The notes under the pieces are model-generated. The model saw nothing but the letters and a program-made list of their open reading frames with translations. It had not been told where the DNA came from and did not search any database. 64,000 nt of DNA, from positions 124,001-188,000 of the forward strand of contig DCVT01000058.1 of NCBI GenBank assembly GCA_002328075.1, in the 5' to 3' direction. The DNA is from Anaerolineales bacterium UBA2181. GTDB lineage: Bacteria; Chloroflexota; Anaerolineae; Promineifilales; UBA4811. Each line of letters starts with the position of its first letter. The first letter of the stretch is position 1. Positions 54,433 to 62,903 of this stretch are shown piece by piece. The translations under genes and the position numbers were made by a program.

Positions 54433-55632
54433 ATGGAGGCGTCACGAATTAAGGACTTGAGGCTTGCGGAAAGGATTGATGAAGGAGAGCTTGCCTGGCT
54501 ACGATACGTCACCCCTATCACCGAACGTTGCTGCGGGCAGATTGCCCAACGCGATTATCGGGGCAAGCGGTTCGCCTATTGGGGCCACATCACGGCGCAA
54601 AACTCGGTTTCCATGATGGCGGCCTTGAAACAGGCGGGTGCAGAAATGGTGGCAGGAGCCTGCAACGTCGACAGTACGGATGATGCGGCCGCCGCCTATC
54701 TGGTTTCGAAGGGGATCACCGTCTATGGTTGGCAAGGGATGAGTCAGCAAGAGCACCGGGAGAACCTGGCGCTTGTTCGCTCTTTTGAGGCCGATTATCT
54801 GTGCGATATGGGCGGCGAACTGAGCGCAGCGTATTTGGACAAGGCTCCGCCGGTGAGGGGTGCCCTGGAAGCCACCACCAGCGGGCTTCACCTGCTCAAG
54901 AACCACCGCCTGCCGTTCCCCGTCTTTGACTGGAACAGCATCCCTTTGAAGGACCTGCACAACCGGTACCATGTCGGGGACAGTGTCTGGCCAGCATTCG
55001 GCCATGTAACCAGTCTGGGTCTGTTTGGGCGGCGCGTCCTGGTTGTCGGCTGTGGGCCGGTTGGTAAAGGGATTGCCGAACGGGCGCGTGCTCTTGGAGC
55101 CATTGTGCAGGTGGCGGATCTGGATCCCATTCGCCTGTTGGAGGCGCAACACCTGGGGTGCGAAACGGTCAGCCTGGCTGAAGGGCTCGCTCGTTGCCAG
55201 GTCATTGTGACGGCAACCGGAGTAGAAGGGGTCATGAGCCAGGAGTACCTGCGCCAGGTTCGGCCGGGCGCCATCCTGTTCAACGCAGGGCACTCTAATC
55301 GCGAGATAGACATTGATTGGCTATTTCAGCAGCCACGCCGGCGCATGAAGGCCCACATTGAGCGATTTGACTTGGGAGATACTTACCTGTTCCTGCTGGC
55401 GCAGGGGAGTCTGCTGAACCTGGCGGCCGGCGCCGGCCCGTATGGTATAGACCTGTTTGACCATTACACCGCGGTGATGCTGATGGGCATCGCCTGGATG
55501 TTTGACGGCATTCCAGAAGACATCGGACCGGGGCTGCAACGATATCCCGCCAGTCTGGAGCGGGAGATTGCCGACCTATCGGTCAGAATTCGCAACGAGA
55601 GCCAGGGTGGATCGTTGGGGTTCGGCCGATAA
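54433..55632 (+). CDS. S-adenosylhomocysteine-hydrolase-like protein with altered active site
   Basis: A 399-aa protein with the AHCY fold: LCDMGGELSAAYL, EATTSGLHLL, and an NAD site VLVVGCGPVGKGIAERARALGA (~205-225) followed by VIVTATG and GAILFNAGHSNREIDID. The catalytic set is changed: the second Glu of EETTTG is Ala, the Asp of KFDN is His (LKDLHN), and the Cys of YGCRES is absent. The C-terminal K/Y-rich tail of true AHCY is missing. It probably acts on another nucleoside or thioether made by the two upstream methyltransferases. GAGGAGG precedes the ATG. Confidence 0.8.
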   Translation: MEASRIKDLRLAERIDEGELAWLRYVTPITERCCGQIAQRDYRGKRFAYWGHITAQNSVSMMAALKQAGAEMVAGACNVDSTDDAAAAYLVSKGITVYGWQGMSQQEHRENLALVRSFEADYLCDMGGELSAAYLDKAPPVRGALEATTSGLHLLKNHRLPFPVFDWNSIPLKDLHNRYHVGDSVWPAFGHVTSLGLFGRRVLVVGCGPVGKGIAERARALGAIVQVADLDPIRLLEAQHLGCETVSLAEGLARCQVIVTATGVEGVMSQEYLRQVRPGAILFNAGHSNREIDIDWLFQQPRRRMKAHIERFDLGDTYLFLLAQGSLLNLAAGAGPYGIDLFDHYTAVMLMGIAWMFDGIPEDIGPGLQRYPASLEREIADLSVRIRNESQGGSLGFGR

Positions 55633-55757
55633 GCGCATGGATGACCTCGCGGGTCGGGGCTTATCGACGGCCGCACTAACCCGCGAGATCTATCAGCAAT
55701 CCGGTCTCTGCATGTGAAGCCGACCCACCCTATCGGCCGATGACTGCGGCCGCCATC

Positions 55758-55931
55758 TTACAACCCTTTTGTCAAGGTCGCAATCACCAACAGGACCCAC
55801 GCCACGACCACCAGCCAATAGCCAAGGCCAGCGGTGATGACCGGAATGGTGGTCAGGCCCGCCAGGATCCCGACGATGCCAAGGATCACCGCGACGATCC
55901 AGGTAATCTGCTTTGGTGCATTGAGTTTCAT
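55758..55931 (-). CDS. Small two-helix membrane protein
   Basis: A 57-aa protein (MKLNAPKQITWIVAVILGIV...) with two hydrophobic helices and a short basic N-terminus. It has a GAGGAGAG site before the ATG at 55931 and a promoter upstream. Such proteins are common in stress-related gene runs, but no function is known. Confidence 0.75.
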   Translation of the reverse strand: MKLNAPKQITWIVAVILGIVGILAGLTTIPVITAGLGYWLVVVAWVLLVIATLTKGL

Positions 55932-55947
55932 CTGTCTCTCCTCGTGA

Positions 55948-55976
55948 TTGATACAATTGAAAAGCGTGTTGTTCAA
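55948..55976 (-). promoter_or_regulatory. Sigma-70-type promoter of the 57-aa membrane protein gene
   Basis: On the minus strand TTGAAC, 17 bases, TATCAA, about 17 bases before the start. Confidence 0.55.
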
Positions 55977-56121
55977 TGGTTCTTTCAGCGTTGCGGCCCA
56001 TGAGCAGCCGCCCCGGCCGCCCCACTCCCATCCGGTGCTGTATGCGGGAGGGCGTCTCCCGATCTCGGGTTCGCCTGCCGCCGGGCGGGGCGTCTCCCTT
56101 CTCCGCCGTCGCCCTTCCCGG

Positions 56122-56408
56122 TCAACGCTCCCGTTTCTTCGCCGCCCAGTAGGCGTCTGCTTCCGCCTCCATGGCGGCCAGTCGCGTGTAATAGTCCGGG
56201 AATTCGCGCAAGTGAGCCAACGCGATCTTGCCCGTCAGCGTCAAGTCCATCGCCGGTTACGTTCGTCTCCGGGTCTCTGGTTCCGTGCTCCAACTCTACC
56301 ATCAGGCCCATGCGGAACTGCTCCAGGTCAACCCGGTCCCAATCCAGGCCAAACGAATCTCCGGCTTGCCTGGCTTCCGTCCACGCTAAACTGATTCGGT
56401 TTCGTCAC
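56122..56408 (-). pseudogene. DUF5661 gene interrupted by two single-G insertions
   Basis: Three frames join to give one 94-aa DUF5661 protein: a start at GTG 56408 with TKPNQFSVD, then EARQAGDSFGLDWDRVDLEQ and FRMGLMVELEHGTRDPETNV, then DLTLTGKIALAHLREFPDYY and a basic end. Both joins are at GG where one G would keep the frame (CC at 56377-56378 and at 56247-56248 on the plus strand). It is either a recent pseudogene or two sequencing errors. Confidence 0.75.
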
Positions 56409-56428
56409 AGACACCACTCGTTTTCTGC

Positions 56429-56575
56429 CTACCATCTGGTCAGGTTCCAGGAACGCGACACCGGACGCCGCCGCCGATATTGGGCGGCGTGCTGTTGCGC
56501 ATCCGCGCGCAGGATCGACCTGGTCACCCAGCCGATGCCGCTTACAACAATGATCCCTACCACCACTTCTGCCAT
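56429..56575 (-). CDS. 48-aa membrane-anchored peptide
   Basis: MAEVVVGIIVVSGIGWVTRS begins with one membrane helix, followed by an Arg-rich tail (YRRRRPVSRSW). GGAGGG lies before the ATG. It has no known family and is supported mainly by the ribosome binding site and the sensible topology. Confidence 0.5.
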   Translation of the reverse strand: MAEVVVGIIVVSGIGWVTRSILRADAQQHAAQYRRRRPVSRSWNLTRW

Positions 56576-56670
56576 TTCGCCCTCCACGCTCCGGGCCCGA
56601 CTCGGCAAAGGAACATCGCTCGGACGCCGGCCCTGCATCCCTGTCTGCCTGTGCTTTCTTAGAGTCTCCG

Positions 56671-57168
56671 CTAGCTGCGGGTTGTTGTGTGCGTGTTGCG
56701 CTGGTTTCCAGGATCGCCCGGCATCTGCTCCCGCACCGATCTCGTCGCCGTGCGGGCGGTGGGACGATTCCCGGCAATGAGGACCGCGCGAACGACGATC
56801 CAAAAAAACAGCGCATAGACCGCCATGGCGATCAGCGTCGTCGCCTCCAGGACCATGCCACCGGCTGTGGGCGTCCCCACCAGCGCAGTGAACGGCGCCA
56901 GGAAGGGCTTGGTAATGCCATAAATGAAAGTGGCGAAACCGCTGTCCGGATTCGCGGCCATCAATCTGAGCAAGAAGCGGATTCCCAACAAGACCTCTAG
57001 CAAGCCCAGAATGGCCCAGATGATCTGGTTAACCATCCCGATGCGCAGGCGCCGCTCGGCCGCCAAATCGCGTGTGACCTGCTGGGTGGACGCATAGCCG
57101 GGTTCCTGAACGGAAACCACATCCTGGCGGCGGTCCACGGATACCTCGAGACGCTGATTCTCAGTCAT
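56671..57168 (-). CDS. YggT-family membrane protein
   Basis: A 165-aa protein with a ~45-residue cytoplasmic N-terminus, then helices IIWAILGLLEVLLGIRFLLRLM and LEATTLIAMAVYALFFWIVV on either side of the YggT loop ITKPFLAPF. YggT proteins are linked to membrane and osmotic stress in plastids and bacteria, with no defined activity. AAAGGAACC precedes the ATG. Confidence 0.88.
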   Translation of the reverse strand: MTENQRLEVSVDRRQDVVSVQEPGYASTQQVTRDLAAERRLRIGMVNQIIWAILGLLEVLLGIRFLLRLMAANPDSGFATFIYGITKPFLAPFTALVGTPTAGGMVLEATTLIAMAVYALFFWIVVRAVLIAGNRPTARTATRSVREQMPGDPGNQRNTHTTTRS

Positions 57169-57318
57169 GACGGTTCCTTTCCATTGAGGCGACCGGGTGG
57201 TGTTCTTGCACGGGTCGGTCGCCGGTCACCCAGGCGGTTTCGGTCGGTCAGGTCTGTCCGCTCGGAGTCGTTCGCGGGTCGGACAGACCACAACCTGGCC
57301 GGGCTCTCAGCGGCCAGC

Positions 57319-57561
57319 TCATCCACGGCGGATGAGCTTGAACACGGCCAGCAGAATGACCGCGCCCAACAAGGACCACAATAGCGCCGCGACGTTAAAG
57401 CTGCCCGAGGCTAGAGTCTCGCGACCAAACAGCCAACTGGCCAACAGCGCACCCACGATACCCACGATGATGTCGACCACCAGCCCCTGCCGCGTCCGCA
57501 TAATCACGCTGGCTGCCCAGCCGACGATCGCCCCAACGATGAGCACTACAATCACATTCAT
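57319..57561 (-). CDS. GlsB/YeaQ/YmgE-family stress-response membrane protein
   Basis: An 80-aa protein with three helices and the family motif VGAIVGWAASVIMRTRQGLVVDIIVGIVGALLASW in parts (GxIxGWxA...G). The family is called transglycosylase-associated but its function is unclear. It is preceded by the Lys-rich gene and followed by yggT, with GAGGAGG before the ATG. Confidence 0.92.
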   Translation of the reverse strand: MNVIVVLIVGAIVGWAASVIMRTRQGLVVDIIVGIVGALLASWLFGRETLASGSFNVAALLWSLLGAVILLAVFKLIRRG

Positions 57562-57622
57562 TGCTTCCTCCTCTTTCTACTGAATGCCGACCACGGATTC
57601 TCCGTGGTTGGACCGTGTCACC

Positions 57623-57766
57623 CTACTTTTTGGCTTTCTTTTTGCCCTTTTTTTCTTTTTTCCCGCCCTTTTCCTTCTTTTCTTTCTTGTCCTTCTTGAC
57701 CGGCTTGACCTTGTCCTTCTTGACCTCCTCCTCGACCGCTGCCTTTTCTTCTTCTTTCTTGGCCAT
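57623..57766 (-). CDS. 47-aa Lys/Glu-rich protein
   Basis: MAKKEEEKAAVEEEVKKDK starts a charged, low-complexity protein ending in a Lys run (KKGKKKAKK). AAAGGAG lies eight bases before the ATG. It may bind nucleic acid or act as a disordered stress protein; that is inferred from composition. It lies in the stress-gene run and the plus-strand reading of the same DNA (Phe/Leu-rich) is a shadow. Confidence 0.65.
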   Translation of the reverse strand: MAKKEEEKAAVEEEVKKDKVKPVKKDKKEKKEKGGKKEKKGKKKAKK

Positions 57767-57825
57767 TGCTTTCTCCTTTCACTCTCCTACCGCGAAACGA
57801 CTGTTCCGCTTGCCAGACAGTCCGA

Positions 57826-58284
57826 CTACCTGAAGCATCGTACCGTCTGGGTCGCCTCTAGCTCTGGTTCCGCCGGGACCGCGGGCGAACCACCTGCGCC
57901 CGACTCGGTCCGCAGACTCTGGTGCACCTGCTCCAGCGCTTGTGGGAGCCGGTCAAACTCGGTGGACTTGTCCAGAAAGTAATCCGCGCCGGCCTGTTCG
58001 CACTTTTCTCGGTATTGGGGATAGGCGAAATTGGTGAACATGATGACCTTGGGGGCCGGGTCCATCTTTTTCACCTTGCGCAGCACCGAGATGCCGTTGC
58101 CGCCCGGCATGCGAATGTCCAGGACCACCACGTGGGGCTGCGTCTGGCGGATGCCGTCCAGGGAAGCGGCCACGTCCCGGGCCTGACCCACCACGGTGAT
58201 GCCAGGCAGGGCCAACAGTGTGCTGATCAGGTGCTCCCGAATGGTGGCCGAATCGTCGCTGATGAATACCTTGAGCTGATCCAT
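57826..58284 (-). CDS. CheY-like response regulator without output domain
   Basis: A 152-aa receiver: acidic pair in VFISDDSATIREH, phosphoacceptor Asp in VVVLDIRMPGGNG (~56), Thr in MFTNFAYPQY and Lys in FLDKSTEF. A ~30-residue Pro/Ala tail follows. With no output domain it should act by protein contact, perhaps with the NarL-type system upstream. The ATG at 58284 is more likely than a TTG two codons earlier. Confidence 0.88.
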   Translation of the reverse strand: MDQLKVFISDDSATIREHLISTLLALPGITVVGQARDVAASLDGIRQTQPHVVVLDIRMPGGNGISVLRKVKKMDPAPKVIMFTNFAYPQYREKCEQAGADYFLDKSTEFDRLPQALEQVHQSLRTESGAGGSPAVPAEPELEATQTVRCFR

Positions 58285-58425
58285 TGACAAGATTGTACAC
58301 CGCGCCCGGTTTCGGGTATGTCGGCGCAGGACCGATTCCGCTGTAGGCGGCGGCCCAACTGGCCTGTCGGATGTTGTCCTACACGAGGTGTGCGGGAAGA
58401 GCCGAGAAAGGGCGAACGAGGGGCG

Positions 58426-59058
58426 TCAGTCGATCAGGTCGTGCTGCATGGCGTAGTGCATCAGCTCGGCGCTGGTGCGCAGATTCATCTTGACCAGAAT
58501 GCGCCCCCGGTAGGTGCTAATGGTCTTGACGCTCAGGGAGAGTTCCGCGGCGATCTCGGTGACCGATTTGCCCGCCGCTATCCGCCGCAGCACCTGGTAC
58601 TCCCGGTCGGACAACGTTTCGTGGGGCAGCCCGCTAGAATCGGCGCCGATCCGAAACGCCAATCTTTCGGCCAGCAGCGGGCTGACGTATCTTCCGCCCC
58701 CCACCACCTGGTGGATGGCCTTGACCAATTCGTCGGCCGCCCCGTCCTTTGACAGGTAGCCAGCGGCGCCGGCCTTGAGAACGCGTATGGCATACTGATC
58801 TTCCGAATACATGCTCAATATCAACACCGGCAGTTTGGGTCGTTCTGACTTGATCTCTTTCAGCACGTCCAGCCCGCTGCGGTCGGGCATCGAGATGTCC
58901 AGGACCACCACATCCCACGGCTCGGACCGGACCTTGTCCAGCACCTCTTGCCCGTTGACCGCTTCGCCGGCGACCATCAACCCCGGTGCGTCGCCCAGGA
59001 TCTGCTTCAGGCCTTGTCGCACCACCGCGTGGTCGTCGGCCACCAAAACTCGGATCAT
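58426..59058 (-). CDS. NarL/FixJ-type response regulator with LuxR HTH
   Basis: A 210-aa regulator: receiver with DDHAVVRQGL and phosphoacceptor Asp in VVVLDISMPDRSG (~53), Lys in YLSKDGA, and a C-terminal LuxR HTH (LSDREYQVLRRIAAGKSVTE). It overlaps the kinase gene by four bases (ATGA) and should be its partner. Confidence 0.93.
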   Translation of the reverse strand: MIRVLVADDHAVVRQGLKQILGDAPGLMVAGEAVNGQEVLDKVRSEPWDVVVLDISMPDRSGLDVLKEIKSERPKLPVLILSMYSEDQYAIRVLKAGAAGYLSKDGAADELVKAIHQVVGGGRYVSPLLAERLAFRIGADSSGLPHETLSDREYQVLRRIAAGKSVTEIAAELSLSVKTISTYRGRILVKMNLRTSAELMHYAMQHDLID

Positions 59059-60728
59059 AGCGACTCCTCCACCTGACCGAGCGGTAATCTGACCACCAAG
59101 GTGGTTCCCTGGCCGGGTGTACCCTGAATATCGAAATCGCCGGAGCGCAGCAGGGCCCGCTCCCGCATTCCCAGCAACCCAAATGACCGAGCGCCGTGCG
59201 CCTCGTCGGGCGTGATGCCGCGCCCGTCATCCTGAACCTGGAGGCGCACGTACCCTTGTTCCTGATCCAGGCGAACCGCCACCTGCGTGGCCTCGGCGTG
59301 GCGCCCCACGTTCGTCAGCGCCTCCTGCAGGATGCGAAAGAGGATGGTGGTCGCCTCGGCGTCCAGCTCTACCTCCTCCGAGCTAGAGGTGAATCGGCAC
59401 CGAATGCCACTGCGTTTTTCGAACTCTTGCAGCTGCCACTCCATCGCCGGGACCAGCCCCAGATCATCCAACATGATGGGGCGCAGATCGGCGGCAATGC
59501 GGCGCACCCCCTGGATGGTCGTGTCAACCAGGTCAGACATGTCTCGAAATTTCTGCAACAGGATTTTCCGTTTGGGGCCGATCTGTCTCTGAAGCCAGGC
59601 CAGATCCATTTTGAGTCCGGTCAGGGCCTGGCCCAGTTCGTCGTGCACTTCGCGGGCCATGCGCGCCCGGTCCTCTTCGCGCCGAGTTCGCTCGTATTGG
59701 CCGAGGTGGAGCAACTGCTCCCGCGAGCTCTCCAGCTGGGCAATCGCCCCCTGCAGCTCCGAGGTGCGCTGCTGCACGAGCACCTCCAATTCGGCGTTCA
59801 GTTGTTGCGCTTCGGCGTACAGCCGGGCGTTGTCAACCGCCAGCGCGGCGCGGCGGGCCAGCTCTTCGGCCAGAGCCAGGTCGACCTCGGCGTACTCCCG
59901 CCCGGACTCGGCCGATGCCACCAGCGTGATGGTGCCCAGCGTGTGGCCTCGCGTGACCAGTGGGACGATCATCGCCGACCGGACTCCCAGCGACCGCACC
60001 AGCTCGATCTGGTCGGCGTCGCGGGCGATGGCCGCGAGCAACTCCTCGGATGGCTGGGGATAGAATGCCGGCCGGCCGCTGCGCTGCACATGGACGGGTC
60101 CGGGGGGCACCTCCGGGTCGGGCGGCTCGCGCCGCAAGAGATCGTCGGCCAGCGCCAGCTTCTGCGGGTCGGCGTGCGCGACAGCCACCGGTTGGATCGG
60201 CTCGCCTTCTTTGGCGACGTGGACAATGCACCAGTCGGCCAACAGGGGCACCACCACCTGAGCGATGTTGGCCAACCGGCCCGTAGCGTCGAGCGACGCG
60301 GCCAGCGCCGAACCGGCCACGGCCAGCGCCCGCTGCGACCGTTCGACCTGCCGGCGCTCGGTGACATCGGTGCTGATCTCCACCAGGGTCGGTGCAGCGC
60401 CGGGCTCTTGATGCCACACGGCCCAGCGGCTGTTTACCGTCACCGGCCGGCCGTCTCGCCGCATATGGACCAGCTCACCCTCCCAGTAACCCGCATCCAG
60501 CGCGTGGGCCTGGATCTCCGCCAGGGGCTGTGGATACCGCGTGTGCAACAGCGCGTCACCGCTCCGGCCGAGGACCTCATCCTTCGTCCAGCCAAGGAGT
60601 TCTTCTGCTCCGCGGTTGATCGAGATGATGACGCCCTGGCCGTCACGCAGGATGACGGCGTCGGGCACCAGCTCCAGGAGGTGCGCCTGTTGGCCCAGAC
60701 CCCATAGATCTCGCTCTGTGGTGTTCAC
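59055..60728 (-). CDS. PAS-GAF sensor histidine kinase, NarX/HisKA_3 type
   Basis: About 557 aa: PAS (~8-125, ILRDGQGVIISINRGAEELL), GAF (~140-295), a coiled coil, HisKA_3 with the His in REVHDELGQALTGLKMD, and an HATPase ending FGLLGMRERALLRSGDF. No membrane helix, so it senses a cytoplasmic or diffusible signal. I chose the GTG at 60728 because GGAGG lies seven bases upstream. Coupled to the NarL-type regulator. Confidence 0.92.
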   Translation of the reverse strand: MNTTERDLWGLGQQAHLLELVPDAVILRDGQGVIISINRGAEELLGWTKDEVLGRSGDALLHTRYPQPLAEIQAHALDAGYWEGELVHMRRDGRPVTVNSRWAVWHQEPGAAPTLVEISTDVTERRQVERSQRALAVAGSALAASLDATGRLANIAQVVVPLLADWCIVHVAKEGEPIQPVAVAHADPQKLALADDLLRREPPDPEVPPGPVHVQRSGRPAFYPQPSEELLAAIARDADQIELVRSLGVRSAMIVPLVTRGHTLGTITLVASAESGREYAEVDLALAEELARRAALAVDNARLYAEAQQLNAELEVLVQQRTSELQGAIAQLESSREQLLHLGQYERTRREEDRARMAREVHDELGQALTGLKMDLAWLQRQIGPKRKILLQKFRDMSDLVDTTIQGVRRIAADLRPIMLDDLGLVPAMEWQLQEFEKRSGIRCRFTSSSEEVELDAEATTILFRILQEALTNVGRHAEATQVAVRLDQEQGYVRLQVQDDGRGITPDEAHGARSFGLLGMRERALLRSGDFDIQGTPGQGTTLVVRLPLGQVEESL

Positions 60729-61507
60729 ACACAAGCCTCCCAACATGGTCAAACCGGAATCTGCCTAAGCGACAGTATAGCACGCAGTCACGCGGAATGC
60801 CATTGCCAGGTCACGCTGAATCGAGGAGAATGATTGGGGGCGGTGAGCCTGATCCTGGCGGTTACAACCGTGTGCCAGGACCGGCCCAAGACATGGCCCA
60901 CGGTGCGCGCGTCGCTCCAATCTCAAGTGCCCGTCGGGCGGAGGGTGCTCTCGGTCAGACTTGCGTTTTCTGGTTGGCGGAATGCGTAGCCAACCGGGTG
61001 GCTTGCACGGATGGAGGGCCACAGTGGTGGGTTGCTTTGGCACTCGGGGGTCAATCCGGTAACCAGGAGCTTGACCATGGACAGCTAAAGCTGTTCGTCG
61101 ATCGCGGCCCGAATCCAGCTTGGCCAAACAATGCTTTGTCCGCTTCTGCAGGCGATAGGTCGGTTGAGGAACGTTGTATGCCCATCGAATACTCGGTCAT
61201 GCAGAGTGCGCGATGCTGGCTGTGAGCGGTTTTCGGGCAGACCAACCGTTTCCGCCGGACAATCGGCAGTCCAGTGCCAGCAACGGCGCGGGCAACGACC
61301 CACATCAAGGGCTGCCTGCAGCGAATTGACGGAGTGTGAGTACCTTTGCGCCCCGGCAGCAGCCGCGCTATACTCAAAGCCGCATATGCAGGCGAGGCGA
61401 CAGAGGAGACGCGCAGCGTCCTCATGGATATGGATGCGACCGACATTCGTTGACCAAATCCGGGGTGAATGGCAAGGGTATGCGCTGGACGTGTTCCGAA
61501 ATAGTGC
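60729..61507. other. Intergenic region
   Basis: About 780 bases. A long minus-strand frame here is Arg/Ser/Cys-rich and has no domain, so I do not call it. No RNA or repeat was recognised. Confidence 0.4.
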
Positions 61508-62398
61508 ATGGGTGCGCTGCGAGCTAACGCCTACGACATTACACGCGTGATTCAAGCCGCAAAGAGAGCGAGTGAGAGCGTGTTGGGTTGGCGCGAATTG
61601 CAGCTTGACCCGGTCTCGGGAGCCAGATATCGGGCCACTCTGGCAAGCGCGCGCTCTGTTCGGCCGGGTGACGCGGTCCCGAAATGGGCCGCGCCACAGA
61701 CACTGAACAGGTGCAGCTGCACAGCCGGGAATTCTCTGCGTTGCGCGGATACCTTGGGGCGCTATCGCTCTGAGGACACGCCTGGAGACCAACACTTCTG
61801 GCGTTCAGGAAAAGAACCTGCAGTTGACCGTACCCTGGTCCGCAGCGCCAGCGCTGACAGCTCCAACCATACCCTGGAGGACAGGCAGGCAGAATTTCGG
61901 CGGAGAGTCGTGTCCAATCTGGCCCGCGGCGGAAATGCCTGCCGGAATGCAGCCGATTATCTCATCCGGAACGACACACGTATTGGGTTTTCAAGGCAGG
62001 TTGGCACCGGCGCTAGGTGGACCGCAGGCGGCGACATTGAACTCAATTCCAAGAGCTTCTCGCCAGATGGCGACCCGGGCGATCCCCGGTTGCTCGCGGC
62101 CGTCGTGGAAGAAGCCAAGCATCTTGAACAGGGTCCCGCGCTGGCCCTCACAGTCAAGGGCGAAGTCAAGGGCTGGCAGGCACGCGCCGCGGCATGGGAA
62201 GAGTTGGTGGGAAACAAGGTCACCGGCCGATATTGGAGGATTGTGATTGGCACCCCCGAGAACCCATCGCCCGAGGACCTCAGACGAGCGCGAGCGGCGA
62301 TACGCGCGATTGTCCGTACGCCACATTACATGATATGGGCTTTGGCGCTCCAACCGAACTGGGTGACCCGCCTCATCGAGAAGGCCCTGAAGCGCTGA
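61508..62398 (+). CDS. Degenerate metallopeptidase-like hypothetical protein
   Basis: Only the C-terminal ~170 codons look protein-like: ACRNAADYLIRNDTRIGF, GARWTAGGDIELNSKSF and LAAVVEEAKHLEQGPALALT followed by a GEVKGWQARAAAWEEL segment. This resembles Chloroflexota proteins with a VHEAxHxxQG...GExxAWQ zinc motif, but the first His is Glu (VEEAKH), so zinc binding is doubtful. The N-terminal third is poor and the true start may be near 61850. Probably a decaying gene or an inactive paralogue. Confidence 0.5.
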   Translation: MGALRANAYDITRVIQAAKRASESVLGWRELQLDPVSGARYRATLASARSVRPGDAVPKWAAPQTLNRCSCTAGNSLRCADTLGRYRSEDTPGDQHFWRSGKEPAVDRTLVRSASADSSNHTLEDRQAEFRRRVVSNLARGGNACRNAADYLIRNDTRIGFSRQVGTGARWTAGGDIELNSKSFSPDGDPGDPRLLAAVVEEAKHLEQGPALALTVKGEVKGWQARAAAWEELVGNKVTGRYWRIVIGTPENPSPEDLRRARAAIRAIVRTPHYMIWALALQPNWVTRLIEKALKR

Positions 62399-62903
62399 GA
62401 TCGACCGTGGTTGGGTTTGCGAGCCAGCACCGCCTACAGGCGGCTTACGGCAAGGGTGTTCGCTTCATGGTCTCCTCAGCGCCTCTTGCTCATGGTCAAG
62501 CTGCTGGTCTGGCGGTGGCGGAGCTCGATCTCTGCGCCAATAGCCTCCATTCGCGAAACACTGGTTGACCGGGAGTCAGCGCCCAACCATACCGCACGAC
62601 GTCATCTGCATCGACTCTACCGATGCCCCGATCGTGGAACTCCCGGCCGAACATGGGCCTGGAGAGATGAGCTGCCCGAGCGAGACCTGAACCCTTCACT
62701 CGGTGGTTGAGCGGCCAGGACCTGCAGAATTCCTTTCTGAGAGTTACGGGCAAGTGGTCAGACGATTGCCGGCCGAGGATGTGTGGTGGGGGCGGGGTAA
62801 CCACGCTCTTGCCGCGAGGTCGGCGCGGCGTGGGAGGTGCGCACACCCGGGGCGGTTCTGCAATGAGTTCAGAGTGCAGAACGCTGTCTGGCAGCCCATC
62901 TCC
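62399..62903. other. Intergenic region between convergent genes
   Basis: About 500 bases, nothing recognised. Confidence 0.4.

Noticed and set aside
57561..57833. Phe/Leu-rich plus-strand frame
   Set aside because: It is the complement of the Lys-rich 47-aa gene, which has a proper SD and ATG; the Phe-rich text comes from its AAG/GAA codons.
61085..61795. 236-codon minus-strand frame
   Set aside because: Cys/Arg/Ser-rich, no start signal, no domain, and overlaps the better plus-strand frame.
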